Made by a program: the position numbers and the translations under genes. A stretch of DNA of 64,000 bases from Bradyrhizobium sp. ARR65 (lineage in GTDB: Bacteria > Pseudomonadota > Alphaproteobacteria > Rhizobiales > Xanthobacteraceae), in contig NZ_AWZU01000002.1 in the NCBI RefSeq assembly GCF_000472385.1, positions 337,350-401,349 of the forward strand, written 5' to 3'. Positions 8,901 to 17,444 of the stretch are shown piece by piece. Numbering within the stretch: the first letter of the stretch is position 1; each line of letters opens with the position of its first letter. The notes beneath the pieces are model-generated. The model had not been told where the DNA came from, ran no database searches, and saw only the letters and a list, made by a program, of their open reading frames with translations.

Positions 8901-9613
8901 ATGCAAAACTGCGCCAGATTGTCGAGCCGGCGTTGGCGTCGGGGGCGCTCCTGGTGGCTTCCGCACAAATCCCGTTCACCGTCCGGGACGGACGGCTGCG
9001 CGTTGGCGCGACCGCACTGGAAGGCGACGGCGTCCGTGCCATCATCTCCGGCGGTTACGACATCCCGGCCGACCAGGCCGATATAAGGGCCACGCTCGCG
9101 TCCACTGCGATCGGTTCGGGCAGCAGCCATCCGGAGATCCAGTTGTTCATGGCCGGCCCGCCGGGCGCGCTGACCCGCAGCGTCGATGTGACGAGCCTGT
9201 CGTCCTGGCTGGCCGTGCGCGCAATCGATCGCGAGACGCGCCGGCTGGATTCGATCGAGCGTGGCGAGCCGCAACCGCAGGAGCCTGCGACCCTTCCGCC
9301 GTCGACAGCCGCGTTGCCGCTGCCGGGGCGGCCGGAGCCCATGCCGTCTCACCAATCATTGTCGGATGCACCGCTGTCCGGCCATGAGCCGCCGCGCCGC
9401 GTGCCGGGAGTGCCGAAGGCGGGTCCGCCCCGCCCGCCCAGCTCGCCGGCAATCCCGGCGGCCCCAACGCCTCCGCCGGCCGTCAGCCAGCAGGTCGCGC
9501 CCCTGCCACCGCCGATCGATGTCAGGCCGCCACCCGGGCCACCGCCGGCTCCGGCCAAGCCCAAACCGCGGCCACCGCTGGTGCTGACCCCGCCGGCGAT
9601 AACCAATCCCTAA
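5927..9613 (+). CDS. AsmA-family protein, 1228 aa, with Pro-rich tail
   Basis: A GTG start with AAAAAGGAGA 5 nt upstream. The N-terminus has one membrane anchor (LLGLAIALILALIAALIGPYF) followed by the classic AsmA opening, INWNQFRPQFEAEATQIIGAPVKVSGELQARLLPTP in spirit, with the GxPVxVxG core visible. The long middle has repeated beta-rich stretches like the AsmA/AsmA-2 C-terminal domains, then a Pro-rich tail of about 110 residues from about residue 1115 to the end. AsmA-like proteins are inner-membrane-anchored bridge proteins linked to lipid transport and outer-membrane biogenesis. The specific cargo is unknown. The Pro-rich end could span peptidoglycan or bind a partner (inference). Confidence 0.88.
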   Translation: MQTTLLGLAIALILALIAALIGPYFINWNQFRPQFEAEATQIIGAPVKVSGELQARLLPTPTLRLGSVTVGGPNDLGKVRADRLEVEFSLGDLMRGQWRANELSIGGMSLDLGLDRDGRIDWPASNGRFNWASLSIDRLNVTGRAALHDAVSRSTLELADIGFSGDVRSLSGAIRGDGKVTVAGTRYPFRVSSGQTSDGNGTRLHLNIDPGERPVSAELDGVLNFETRAPRFEGALTLAVPPVPKAKPNEARTPWKVTTKLKADHNAAQLEQIEASYGSEERALKFSGAGDMRFGASPLLHMTLSARQLDIDRLLATDNAADSGVQPVLIWPALRALTADVPHPPLPVRIEASGEQVMLGSRPLQNPSIELHGDATSWAIDRLDLRAPGNTQVGFNGLPSSRTLAGALDIDSADPDVLMAWLQGRSDVSSRSQKSLRLRGNVAVNPDGVVLDGLKAETDSGAVEGRVAFSPAAANGGSRLDAALRADQLDLDAAAALVRSLAGPQGQWPDEARLSLDVGRASSAGQEFRPLLASLTYTPKSIVLDRLKIGQPGGVMLDGGGRFDRDGLFGNLTVESTAASMGQIAGILAPFAPSIAARLNATGTGAGPVRSKLTLNLSRSKAAPAEISALAQLNIEAPQLIKGDATATASLPAQALRNIDFDALSRSDVNIATKLSAQRSDALLALLGIDHVIAPGEGPAQFEGSVSGKWRTPLHVSTKLTGTAIDADAQGSAEPLAQDAKADVNLRVRKANLAPLFGLKPSDASAQNISLSSHVSLEGNKLTLDDLDGTSATARLRGHLAVSLGEQKEVQGEVGLDALQLAPAFAVAIGAAGHDPAAPLVAGLSKGWRGRITFQALRGELPDGIELRPVSGVIRSDGQSITFDGLKGAIGGGEASATIDARDGANGLVLNASVELRNVDGAALHYRNLKMPASRTSLQMALTSQGRSVSALTGALSGNGTVTLQGASIMGLDPRAFELAIRAGDSGLSIDDAKLRQIVEPALASGALLVASAQIPFTVRDGRLRVGATALEGDGVRAIISGGYDIPADQADIRATLASTAIGSGSSHPEIQLFMAGPPGALTRSVDVTSLSSWLAVRAIDRETRRLDSIERGEPQPQEPATLPPSTAALPLPGRPEPMPSHQSLSDAPLSGHEPPRRVPGVPKAGPPRPPSSPAIPAAPTPPPAVSQQVAPLPPPIDVRPPPGPPPAPAKPKPRPPLVLTPPAITNP

Positions 9614-9660
9614 AGCATGATCCGGAAAAGTGTGCAGCGGTTTTCCGGACAGATCATGCT
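9614..9660. terminator. Long inverted repeat between convergent genes; probable two-way terminator
   Basis: The arms AGCATGATC (9614-9622) and GATCATGCT (9652-9660) enclose a second pair, CCGGAAAA (9622-9629) and TTTTCCGG (9641-9648). It sits directly after the AsmA stop and before the dinB stop, so it can fold in both transcripts. The sequence also has the look of a dispersed rhizobial repeat; a fragment like CTGATCCGAAAAG recurs near 44948. Confidence 0.6.
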
Positions 9661-9670
9661 CAAATAAAAC

Positions 9671-10189
9671 TTAGATTGCGAGCGTGGGTGCCGGCACGCC
9701 GCGATGAAACAGGATCAGATCAAGCGAGGGTGGCTCGCTCCCGGTGACGATCGAGCAGCAGGCGTGCGCCTGGCCGCGGTGATGGGTCTGGTGATTGAAC
9801 AGGTGCAACAGGATGTCCTGCAGCGGCTGTTGCTGCGGCTTGCCCGCCATCGTCTGGTACGACACCGCCTTGCCGAGATCGTCCGCGCCGTAGCCGGCGA
9901 TCACGCGCTTGAGCCGCGCATCTTCCGCCATGCGGGCTCGCGCAAGCTCGCACCGGTCCTCGAACAGGATCGCATCGAGCCGGCTGGGGTGCTCGCCTTC
10001 CCCGGTCAGGCGCTTCAGCCAGACGCGATCGGTAAGCAGTAAATGGTTCAGCGTGCCGTGCAGGCTGCCGAAGAACACGCCGGTGGGCCGGCGGTACTGC
10101 TCCTCGCTCATTGCTAGCGCGACCTCGTAGAGGCGGCAATTGGCCCAGTGGTTGTAATCGGCAAGCTGTCTGAAATTCTCCATGCTCAT
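9671..10189 (-). CDS. DinB-family metal-binding four-helix protein
   Basis: A 172-residue protein. It matches DinB/YfiT-like four-helix bundles: a first helix with NHWAN, a His in LHGTLNHLLLTDRVWL and the paired His of HLFNHQTHHRGQ, which together would bind one metal ion. Known relatives include thiol-dependent transferases (bacillithiol or mycothiol S-transferases), but no such thiol is established for this organism. It is divergent from a LysR gene with a 23-bp palindrome between them, so LysR control is likely. Confidence 0.88.
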   Translation of the reverse strand: MSMENFRQLADYNHWANCRLYEVALAMSEEQYRRPTGVFFGSLHGTLNHLLLTDRVWLKRLTGEGEHPSRLDAILFEDRCELARARMAEDARLKRVIAGYGADDLGKAVSYQTMAGKPQQQPLQDILLHLFNHQTHHRGQAHACCSIVTGSEPPSLDLILFHRGVPAPTLAI

Positions 10190-10243
10190 CGTCGTCCTCG
10201 ATACAAGCGAAGCGCGCCGATCCTATCTTGCTGGAGCCGCAAC

Positions 10244-10266
10244 ATTGGTGAGATTATCTCACCAAT
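10244..10266. promoter_or_regulatory. Perfect palindrome between dinB and lysR
   Basis: The arms ATTGGTGAGA and TCTCACCAAT are separated by TTA. The element contains a T-N11-A arrangement typical of LysR binding sites and lies 54 nt from the dinB start and 19 nt from the proposed lysR start. It is the natural operator for the LysR regulator acting on both genes. Confidence 0.75.
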
Positions 10267-10285
10267 CGTCACCGGAGACCCGCCC

Positions 10286-11197
10286 TTGCCAAGGCCGGCC
10301 CCGCCCTCGGCACGTGCATTGTTGGCGCTGTCGCAACTCCACAGCCTGGGCAGCCTCACCGGGGCTGCCGAGCGGCTCGGCGTGACGCGCTCGGCGCTGT
10401 CGCATCGGATTGCCGAACTCGAAAAGAGCTTGGGGATCGCGCTCACGCGCAAGGCGGGGCGCAAGCTCGTTCTGACCGAGGACGGGGAAAGGCTGCTTGC
10501 CAGCATGGGCGATGCGCTGGAGCGGATCGAGGCGGCCGTCGAACCGTTGAGGCGCCATCGCGGCCAGATCCGGCTATCGACGGTTTCGACCTTCGCCTCG
10601 CTCTGGCTGATCCCGCGCCTTCCCGATTTTCAGGCGCGCAGGCCCGGTGTTGAAGTCGCGATCTCGACCACCACGCGGGCGGTCGATCTGTCCAGCGAGG
10701 ACGTTGATTGCGCGATCCGGCACGGCCGGGGCGAATGGAAGGACGTTATCTCGATCTTGCTGTTTGCGGAGACGCTGATGCCGGTCGCGGCGCCCGTGGT
10801 GGCCGGCCGCGCGCGCGCGAACACGGGCCGGGGCTGGCGCGGCATTCCACTGATCCGGGCACGCTCGCGCTTCATGGACTGGACGCGCTGGCAGAAGGCG
10901 GCTCCCTTGTCCGCCAACGGCTCGCCCAAATGGCTTACGGTGGAAACGCGCGCTCAGGCGCTCGATGCGGCGATTGCGGGCGCGGGGATCGCGCTGATGG
11001 ACATGGCCTATATCGGACCGCCCGTGGCGTCAGGCAGGCTGATGATGCTGGCCGATCATCCGTTGCGGCTTCCGACTGGTTACTATTTCGTTTATCGGCC
11101 GGGGGTACGGAACCTGCGACTTCTGACCGATTTTCGCGATTTCGTCGTCGAGGCGGCCGGACCGTTCCGCGCGGCCGCAGCCGTTACGAAGTCGTAA
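10286..11197 (+). CDS. LysR-family transcriptional regulator (GcvA-like), TTG start
   Basis: The N-terminal winged helix is clear (TGAAERLGVTRSALSHRIAELEKSLG), followed by a LysR effector domain. The only in-frame ATG (10148) lies inside dinB and would translate through the palindrome. The TTG at 10286, preceded by GGAG, gives 303 residues, the usual LysR length, so it is preferred. The protein sequence resembles the GcvA/AmpR-like branch (WLIPRLPDFQARRPGVEV). Likely target: the divergent dinB gene and itself. The inducer is unknown. Confidence 0.88.
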   Translation: MPRPAPPSARALLALSQLHSLGSLTGAAERLGVTRSALSHRIAELEKSLGIALTRKAGRKLVLTEDGERLLASMGDALERIEAAVEPLRRHRGQIRLSTVSTFASLWLIPRLPDFQARRPGVEVAISTTTRAVDLSSEDVDCAIRHGRGEWKDVISILLFAETLMPVAAPVVAGRARANTGRGWRGIPLIRARSRFMDWTRWQKAAPLSANGSPKWLTVETRAQALDAAIAGAGIALMDMAYIGPPVASGRLMMLADHPLRLPTGYYFVYRPGVRNLRLLTDFRDFVVEAAGPFRAAAAVTKS

Positions 11198-11334
11198 ACC
11201 CATTTGCGCGAAATTAAGCGAATTTTGAGCGGCAATCCTTAGTTGCCGATTTTACGGAATAATTGCGTTTCCCGCCTAAGTTCAAGACCATCTGAATCCA
11301 TGCGGCCTCTGTTGCGAGTTGAGGTTTTCTGACA

Positions 11335-12426
11335 ATGAGTGAGGCGAAATCGTTTCTGCGCGATCTTGATCACGCGATCTCGCGAGGAACGGCTGAAAGC
11401 CGCGAGCGCGCCTTGTGGTATGCGACCAACCTGTTGATCACGGGCGGCTACAGCGAAGACGAGATCCGGACCTTCGGCGAAGTGATCGGGCGGCTCGCCG
11501 AGGAGATCGAGGTCGCGGCGCGCGCGCAGCTTGCCGAGCGACTCGCCTCTTTCGACAAGGCGCCGACCAACGTCATCCACAAGCTCGCCTTTGACGATGC
11601 GATCGAGGTTGCCGGACCCGTGCTGACCAATTCGGAACGGCTCGACAGCGACATCCTGGTCGCCAATGCCGAGACCAAGGGCCAGCCGCATCTGCTCGCG
11701 ATCTCCAAGCGCAAATCGCTCGATGCGGTGGTCACCGACGTCCTGGTGACGCGAGGCGATCGCGACGTCGTCACTTCGGTGGCGAGCAACCAGGGGGCGC
11801 GCTTTTCCGGCTTCGGCTTCCTGCACATGATCAAGCGCGCCGAGGGCGATTCCATCCTGGCCGAACAGCTTGGGTTGCGCACCGATATCCCGCGGCACTT
11901 GTTTCAGCAGCTCATCGCCAAGGCGTCGGAGGACGTGAAGAAGCGCCTGGCGCGCGAACGTCCCGAGATGGTCGCGCAGATTCAGAGCTCGGTCAGCGAG
12001 CTGGCCGGCACGCTGCAATCCAAGCTCGGTCCTTCCTCGCGCAGCCATTTCGTCGCCAAGCGCGTGGTCGCGACACAGCACCGCCTCGGCAATTTGAACG
12101 AGGCAAGCATCGCAGGCTACGCCTGCTCGCATCGCTTCGACGAAGTGACGATCGGGCTGTCCTTGCTGAGCGGCGTACCCGGCGACGTGATCGAACGCGT
12201 GCTGATGGACCGCAACCGGGAAATGCTGCTGGTGCTCGCCAAAGCCCTCGACTTCTCGTGGGAGACCACGATGTCGCTTCTGTTCCTGGGCGCCAAGGAT
12301 CACCGCATCTCGGCGAAGGACTTGAGCGACTTCAAGGACGAGTATCGCGGCCTGAACGTCGAGTCCTCGCGCAGCATTCTGAAGTTCTATGAATCCCGCA
12401 TCTCGGGAGTGCCGATCCCGGCCTGA
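11335..12426 (+). CDS. DUF2336 domain protein
   Basis: A 363-residue all-helical soluble protein without signal peptide or membrane segment. The segments DLDHAISRGTAESRERALWYATNLLI and the later SLLSGVPGDVIERVL fit DUF2336, an alphaproteobacterial family built from HEAT-like helical repeats. Function is not established; members occur near signalling and cell-cycle genes. The following small gene may be co-transcribed (34 nt gap). Confidence 0.8.
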   Translation: MSEAKSFLRDLDHAISRGTAESRERALWYATNLLITGGYSEDEIRTFGEVIGRLAEEIEVAARAQLAERLASFDKAPTNVIHKLAFDDAIEVAGPVLTNSERLDSDILVANAETKGQPHLLAISKRKSLDAVVTDVLVTRGDRDVVTSVASNQGARFSGFGFLHMIKRAEGDSILAEQLGLRTDIPRHLFQQLIAKASEDVKKRLARERPEMVAQIQSSVSELAGTLQSKLGPSSRSHFVAKRVVATQHRLGNLNEASIAGYACSHRFDEVTIGLSLLSGVPGDVIERVLMDRNREMLLVLAKALDFSWETTMSLLFLGAKDHRISAKDLSDFKDEYRGLNVESSRSILKFYESRISGVPIPA

Positions 12427-12460
12427 GTGTCCGCGTTTTGAAATCCATCAGGAACCAACC

Positions 12461-12682
12461 TTGAGCATCGATGTGAGCGATCTGCACAGCCGTCTCGCAG
12501 ACCGCAATGGACCTAAGGGCGATGGCTCTGCGGCCGACGCGGCCTGGCTCGTTGTCGATGCGGCCAGCGATCTCGGGGACGAGGTCGCGGTGGCGGCGTG
12601 CCGCCGCGTCATCGACGCCGGCCTTACCGGCAGGCCGGCCGCGTCGTGCGATCTGCAGCTTGTGCAGGACTATTTCAGATAA
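12461..12682 (+). CDS. Hypothetical protein, 73 aa, TTG start
   Basis: The frame (SIDVSDLHSRLADRNGP ... QLVQDYFR) looks like a real small acidic helical protein. No ATG lies in a sensible place, since the upstream frame overlaps the DUF2336 gene. TTG at 12461 follows CAGGAACC and is the best start. It ends 1 nt before the convergent feoB stop. I do not recognise the family; its position suggests a partner of the DUF2336 protein. Confidence 0.55.
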   Translation: MSIDVSDLHSRLADRNGPKGDGSAADAAWLVVDAASDLGDEVAVAACRRVIDAGLTGRPAASCDLQLVQDYFR

Positions 12683-14554
12683 TCAGCCTGCGCCGAGCGC
12701 GAGTGCGATGTTGTAGGTCGCAAAGCTCGCGGCATAGGCAAGCGCGAGCATGTAGGCGAAGGTGAGCGCCATCCATTTCCAACTGCCGGTCTCACGGCGG
12801 ATCACGGCGAGCGTGGATGCGCATTGCGGCGCGAAGATGTACCAGACCAGGAGCGACAGCGCGGTCGCAAGGCTCCATTTGGTGGTGAGCACCTGTCCGA
12901 TCTGTTCGGCGGCTTCCTTGCCGCCCTCGATCGCATAGACCGTTCCGAGTGCCGCCACCGCGACTTCCCGCGCAGCCATGCCCGGGATGAGCGCGACCGC
13001 GATCTGCCAGTTGAAGCCGACCGGCGCCAGCAGAGGCGCGATCGCTTTCCCAATGACTGCGGCGAGGCTGTAGTTGATTGCCGGCTCCTCGGCGCCTGCC
13101 GGCGGCTGCGGGAATGAGGCCAGAAACCAGATCAGCACCATCATCGCAAAGATCGTGGTGCCGGCCCGCTGCAGGAACATTTTCGCGCGGGTGTAGATGC
13201 CGATAGCGATGCTGCGCAGGCGCGGCATCTTGTAATCGGGCAATTCCAGCATGAAGGGCGCGGGTTGGTAGTCGCGCCACATGAGGAATTTCACCAGGAA
13301 GGACATGCCAAGCGCGCTGGTGATGCCCGTCGCATAGAGGCCGAACATCACGAGCCCCTGCAGGTTGACCCAGCCCCAGATGTCCCTGGGCGGAATAAAG
13401 GCCGAGATGATCAGCGTGTAAACCGGGATACGCGCCGAGCAGGTCATCAGCGGCGCGATCAGGATGGTGGTGAGGCGGTCGCGCCGGTTGTCGATCACGC
13501 GCGTCGCCATGATGCCGGGGATGGCGCAAGCAAAGCTCGAGAGCAGTGGAATGAAGGCGCGACCGTGCAGCCCGGCGCCGCCCATGATCCGGTCCATCAG
13601 GAAAGCCGCGCGTGCCATGTAGCCGAAATCTTCGAGCAGCAGGATGAACAGGAAGATGATGATGATCTGCGGCAGGAACACGATGACGCTGCCGACGCCG
13701 GAGATCACGCCGTTCTGCAAGAAGCTCTGCAACAGGCCGGAAGGCAGCGTGTCATGAACGAACTGGCCTGCCGTGTCGAAGCCCGATGACAGCAACTCCA
13801 TCAAGGGCTGCGCCCAGGCGAACACCGCCTGGAACATCACGAACAGGATCGCGAGCAGGATCACAAGTCCGGCCACCGGGTGCAGCACGAGCGAGTCGAT
13901 CCGCGCGGTCCAGGTGTCGGGGCGTTTGGGCAGGCTGACGCTCGATGCGATGATGCGATCGGCTTCGCGCTGGGTGGCGCGAAGCTCCGATGCCGAAAGC
14001 GGCCGCCAGAGGTTTTGTCCAGGCGCGGCTTGCACCTGCGCCGCGATCTCGTCGGTGAGGGAGAGCAGTTCGGCGGTGCCGCCCTTGCGCACCGCGATGG
14101 AAGTGACCACGGGCACGCCGAGCGCGGCCGACAGCTTCGGCACGTCCACGGTGACCCCGCGCCGCTTGGCGATATCGAACATGTTCAACACCAGCGCCAG
14201 CGGCCGGCCGGTTGCCTTGAGCTCGAGCAGGAGCCGGATCGTCAGCCGCAGATTGGTGGAATCGGCGACGCACAGCACCAGATCGGGGAGGATCTCGCCC
14301 TTGGCTTTGCCCAGCACGAAGTCGCGTGTGATCTCCTCGTCCGGGCTGCGGCCGCGCAGCGAATAGGTGCCGGGCAGGTCGACCAGCGAGACCTGGCGGC
14401 CGGCGGGCGTGACGAAGAAGCCTTCCTTGCGCTCGACCGTGACGCCCGGATAGTTCGCGACCTTCTGCCGGCTGCCGGTGAGCGCATTGAACAGCGAGGT
14501 CTTGCCGCTGTTCGGCGTGCCCACCAGGGCCAGATGCATCAGGGGAGCTTCCAT
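12683..14554 (-). CDS. feoB: Ferrous iron transporter FeoB
   Basis: A 623-residue inner-membrane Fe(II) transporter. The N-terminal G domain has G1 GTPNSGKTS (residues 12-20), G3 DLPGTYSL and G4 NMFD. A helical regulatory domain follows, then about eight membrane segments with two Gate-type regions (AFIPLLSSFACAIPGIMATR and GMAAREVAVAALGTVYA). It is shorter than the E. coli protein (773 aa), like many alphaproteobacterial FeoBs. feoA is 20 nt upstream, so the two form an operon. No feoC is seen. Confidence 0.96.
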   Translation of the reverse strand: MEAPLMHLALVGTPNSGKTSLFNALTGSRQKVANYPGVTVERKEGFFVTPAGRQVSLVDLPGTYSLRGRSPDEEITRDFVLGKAKGEILPDLVLCVADSTNLRLTIRLLLELKATGRPLALVLNMFDIAKRRGVTVDVPKLSAALGVPVVTSIAVRKGGTAELLSLTDEIAAQVQAAPGQNLWRPLSASELRATQREADRIIASSVSLPKRPDTWTARIDSLVLHPVAGLVILLAILFVMFQAVFAWAQPLMELLSSGFDTAGQFVHDTLPSGLLQSFLQNGVISGVGSVIVFLPQIIIIFLFILLLEDFGYMARAAFLMDRIMGGAGLHGRAFIPLLSSFACAIPGIMATRVIDNRRDRLTTILIAPLMTCSARIPVYTLIISAFIPPRDIWGWVNLQGLVMFGLYATGITSALGMSFLVKFLMWRDYQPAPFMLELPDYKMPRLRSIAIGIYTRAKMFLQRAGTTIFAMMVLIWFLASFPQPPAGAEEPAINYSLAAVIGKAIAPLLAPVGFNWQIAVALIPGMAAREVAVAALGTVYAIEGGKEAAEQIGQVLTTKWSLATALSLLVWYIFAPQCASTLAVIRRETGSWKWMALTFAYMLALAYAASFATYNIALALGAG

Positions 14555-14574
14555 CGTTTTGAGGTCCGGTCGCG

Positions 14575-14850
14575 TCAGGCGACGATGATCGCCATCGCTT
14601 CGCGCCGCCGGATTGCGACGGTCACATTGTCCACGCGCACGGCGATCGGGTCGCGTGCCACGATGCCCTCGTGCAGGATCTCCACTCTCGCGCCCTCGAC
14701 AAAGCCGAGCTCGATCAGCCGGCTTTCGAGCTCGTCGCTTGGCAGCGTGGATTGGGCTTGGCCGGCGGCCAGCCGATGGATCGTGCCGCTATAGCCGCGG
14801 GGCGCAAGGCCCAGCGGCAATTGCTGCCTGAGGTCCGGGAGGTCGGTCAT
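14575..14850 (-). CDS. feoA: Ferrous iron transport accessory protein FeoA
   Basis: A 91-residue SH3-like protein. The segments PLGLAPRGYSGTIHRL, LIELGFVEGARVEILHEG and DPIAVRVDNVTVAIRRREA are typical of FeoA. ATG at 14850 was taken as the start; an in-frame TTG 15 nt upstream would add five residues, and neither has a good ribosome site. FeoA is thought to act on FeoB at the inner membrane. First gene of feoAB. Confidence 0.9.
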   Translation of the reverse strand: MTDLPDLRQQLPLGLAPRGYSGTIHRLAAGQAQSTLPSDELESRLIELGFVEGARVEILHEGIVARDPIAVRVDNVTVAIRRREAMAIIVA

Positions 14851-14893
14851 GAGCTGTATTTTCAATCGGCGCGGGCGAGGTCAAGCGCAAGCT

Positions 14894-14908
14894 TGCGAAT
14901 GCCTCGCA
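14894..14908. promoter_or_regulatory. Possible Fur/iron-regulator half-palindrome upstream of feoA
   Basis: TGCGA and TCGCA arms separated by 5 nt lie 44 nt upstream of the feoA ATG. The spacing and composition resemble alphaproteobacterial Fur-type sites. This is a weak match to one short dyad. The other bases between here and 15142 hold no gene I can support. Confidence 0.25.
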
Positions 14909-15142
14909 TCTTAGAGCGATTTTAAAGAGGCTAACTTTGCGCGGGGTCAAAGTCGGCTTCCGCGCGCGGCGATTCGGCCGAAAAATGTCTTTGCGCGTGA
15001 TCGAGGCTTCGTGATCCGCGCTTCGGGAATAGCGCGCCCGGCCGGCGCCCAGCCGCAGGACCGAAGTGTGCCGGCCTCCATCTGATCGGCTCCCAAAAGC
15101 CGCTTGGCGGCGGGCGCAACCGAGGCGCGCCCGCACCGATCT

Positions 15143-15433
15143 CTACGAACCCGATGCCGGCGAGGAAGCGTGCGGATGGCCTTTGGGATCGCCTGTCACC
15201 GCGCCGGAGCCCGCCGCTGCACGGCTCTTGAAGTAGTCGAGCACGAACAGGCGGATCGCCGAGGACAGATTGCCCTGCTGGCGTTTGCTGTCGATTTCGC
15301 CGACCAGCTCCGAGAGGGTCATGTTGCGCTCTCCGGAGATCTCCTTCATGCCGTTCCAGAACGCCTCTTCGAGGCTGACGCTGGTCTTGTGACCGGCGAC
15401 CACGATCGAACGCTTGACGACGGGTGACTTCAT
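15143..15433 (-). CDS. Ribbon-helix-helix domain protein
   Basis: A 96-residue protein. The N-terminal part KRSIVVAGHKTSVSLEEAFW, then LSELVGEIDSKRQQ and LSSAIRLFVLDYF, fit the RHH_4 family of alphaproteobacterial ribbon-helix-helix proteins. The C-terminal 20 residues are low-complexity. It overlaps the DUF4169 gene by 4 nt and is translated after it. The family is annotated as a DNA-binding domain, but the pairing with DUF4169 is not that of a known toxin-antitoxin module. Confidence 0.75.
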   Translation of the reverse strand: MKSPVVKRSIVVAGHKTSVSLEEAFWNGMKEISGERNMTLSELVGEIDSKRQQGNLSSAIRLFVLDYFKSRAAAGSGAVTGDPKGHPHASSPASGS

Positions 15434-15618
15434 GACGCGTTCTCGCCCCCGAGCTGATGCTGGTCCAACAACTCGCTGGCGCGCTGCTTGCGCTTTTGCT
15501 CGGCCGTCCGTTCGGATTTGCTGCGGCCGAATCGCGCGCGATTCGCTTCGGCCTCTTTGGCCGCCTGCTCGCGCTCGATGCGCTTCTTGAAACGCTTCAG
15601 ATTGACAATATCCCCCAT
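15430..15618 (-). CDS. DUF4169 protein, 62 aa
   Basis: A small, highly charged helical protein starting MGDIVNLKRFKKRIER, the signature of DUF4169. The ATG at 15618 follows GGAGGT by 4 nt; a GTG 6 nt further upstream is possible. Its stop overlaps the start of the ribbon-helix-helix gene by 4 nt, so translation is probably coupled. In other alphaproteobacteria this family is found near fumC, as it is here. Function unknown. Confidence 0.8.
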   Translation of the reverse strand: MGDIVNLKRFKKRIEREQAAKEAEANRARFGRSKSERTAEQKRKQRASELLDQHQLGGENAS

Positions 15619-15948
15619 GCGCACCTCCCGCTATTCATGAAATCGGGAAAGGGCGAGGATATCGGGAAGACGCGCGCGATGCGTAAAATCAAAACCAGTA
15701 TCCGTATGCGCCGGAAAGGCGAGGGCTAACTCGGTCATGGAAACAATCCCTGCTAATCGCTGCCTAACACAATCAAAAAATACGTGCCGCACTGCGAAAA
15801 GGCTTTGCCTCTCCCGCGGCCTGCCAACGATAAAGCCCCCTCAGCTTCATCGCTGCCCATTATGGTTTATAATTATATCGTCCAACGGTAAATCGTATCA
15901 CACTCCGTAGTTTTCCGGAGGACGCGCTTTCGTGTTGCCCCTTAATCG
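15619..15948. other. Intergenic stretch between the DUF4169 gene and fumC
   Basis: No gene of either strand is convincing. The region is more AT-rich than its surroundings around 15860-15900 (TATGGTTTATAATTATAT), which may hold the promoter of the leftward DUF4169 operon and/or the fumC 3' end. I see no clear terminator. Confidence 0.4.
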
Positions 15949-17367
15949 TCAGCCTGGACGTGTCATCTTGTCCGGCTGCACCAAGTGATCGAATTCGCTT
16001 TCGGAGACAAAGCCGAGACGCAACGCCTCCTCCTTGAGCGTGGTGCCCCGCGCATGCGCGGATTTGGCCACCTTGGCGGCATTGTCGTAGCCGATCTTGG
16101 GAGCAAGCGCAGTCACCAGCATCAGCGAACGCTCCATCAATTCCTGGATGCGCTTCTCATCGGCGCGGATTCCGACGACGCAGTGCTCGGTGAATGAACG
16201 CGCGGCGTCGGCCAGCAATTGCGTCGACTGCATCATACAATAAGCGAGCACGGGCTTGTAGACATTCAATTCAAAATGGCCCTGGCTGCCGGCCACGGTG
16301 ATGGCCGTGTGGTTTCCGAACACCTGGCAGCAGACCATGGTCATGGCCTCGCACTGGGTCGGATTGACTTTGCCGGGCATGATCGAGGAGCCGGGCTCGT
16401 TTTCCGGCAGGATCAATTCGCCCAGGCCCGAGCGCGGGCCCGACCCGAGCAGGCGGATGTCGTTCGCGATCTTGAACAGTCCGGTGGCGGCCGAATTGAT
16501 AGCGCCATGCGCAAAGACATAGGCGTCGTTGGCGGCCAGCGCCTCGAATTTGTTGGGGGCGCTGACGAAGGGCAGCTTGGTGATCTTCGCGACGTCTTGC
16601 GCGAACAGCTTGGCGAAGCGCGGCTTGGAGTTAAGGCCCGTGCCGACCGCGGTGCCACCTTGCGCCAGCGGATAGAGTTCTTTCAAGGCGAGGCGCAGCC
16701 GCGCGATGCCGCTCTCGACCTGCGCGGCATAGCCGGAAAATTCCTGTCCCAGCGTCAGCGGCGTTGCGTCCTGGGTGTGGGTGCGGCCGATCTTGACGAT
16801 CTTGGCAAAGGCCTTTTCCTTCGCCCGCAGCGCGGCGAGCAGTTCGCCTAAGGCGGGGATCAGATTGCCGGCAATGGCGGTCGCCGCCGCGATGTGCATC
16901 GCGGTCGGGAAGGAGTCGTTGGACGACTGGCTCATGTTGACGTGATCGTTGGGATGCACCGGCTTTTTCGCGCCGAGTTCTCCGCCGAGCAGCTCGTTGG
17001 CGCGGTTGGCGATCACCTCATTGAGGTTCATGTTGCTTTGCGTGCCAGACCCGGTCTGCCAGACCACCAGCGGAAAATGATCGTCCAGCTTGCCGTCGAT
17101 CACCTCGCGCGCGGCGCGGGCGATCGCGCGGGCGCGGCGCTGATCGAGCAGACCAAGCGCGCGGTTAGTTTCGGCCGCCGCAAGCTTGACGATGCCGAGG
17201 GCGTGCACGATCTCGATCGGCATTCGGTCCTTGCCGATGCGGAAATTCTGCCTGGAACGCTCGGTCTGCGCACCCCAATAGCGATCGGCGGGCACCTCGA
17301 TGGGACCGAAACTGTCGGTTTCGATGCGCGTTGCGCCGCTTCGCGATGATCTCGTCGATTGGTCCAT
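15949..17367 (-). CDS. fumC: Class II fumarate hydratase
   Basis: A 472-residue iron-independent fumarase that interconverts fumarate and malate in the TCA cycle. It has the family signature [16 protein letters not shown], the catalytic-region [17 protein letters not shown] and TGLNSKPRF. The start at 17367 gives the usual opening ([22 protein letters not shown]). sspB lies 77 nt upstream on the same strand. Confidence 0.97.
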   Translation of the reverse strand: MDQSTRSSRSGATRIETDSFGPIEVPADRYWGAQTERSRQNFRIGKDRMPIEIVHALGIVKLAAAETNRALGLLDQRRARAIARAAREVIDGKLDDHFPLVVWQTGSGTQSNMNLNEVIANRANELLGGELGAKKPVHPNDHVNMSQSSNDSFPTAMHIAAATAIAGNLIPALGELLAALRAKEKAFAKIVKIGRTHTQDATPLTLGQEFSGYAAQVESGIARLRLALKELYPLAQGGTAVGTGLNSKPRFAKLFAQDVAKITKLPFVSAPNKFEALAANDAYVFAHGAINSAATGLFKIANDIRLLGSGPRSGLGELILPENEPGSSIMPGKVNPTQCEAMTMVCCQVFGNHTAITVAGSQGHFELNVYKPVLAYCMMQSTQLLADAARSFTEHCVVGIRADEKRIQELMERSLMLVTALAPKIGYDNAAKVAKSAHARGTTLKEEALRLGFVSESEFDHLVQPDKMTRPG

Positions 17368-17444
17368 CGAACTGGCCCGTTACTCTCGTCGAACGCGCCG
17401 AAGGTTGCGCGCAAGCCTACGGTCTCTCGAACATCGCGCGTGGG

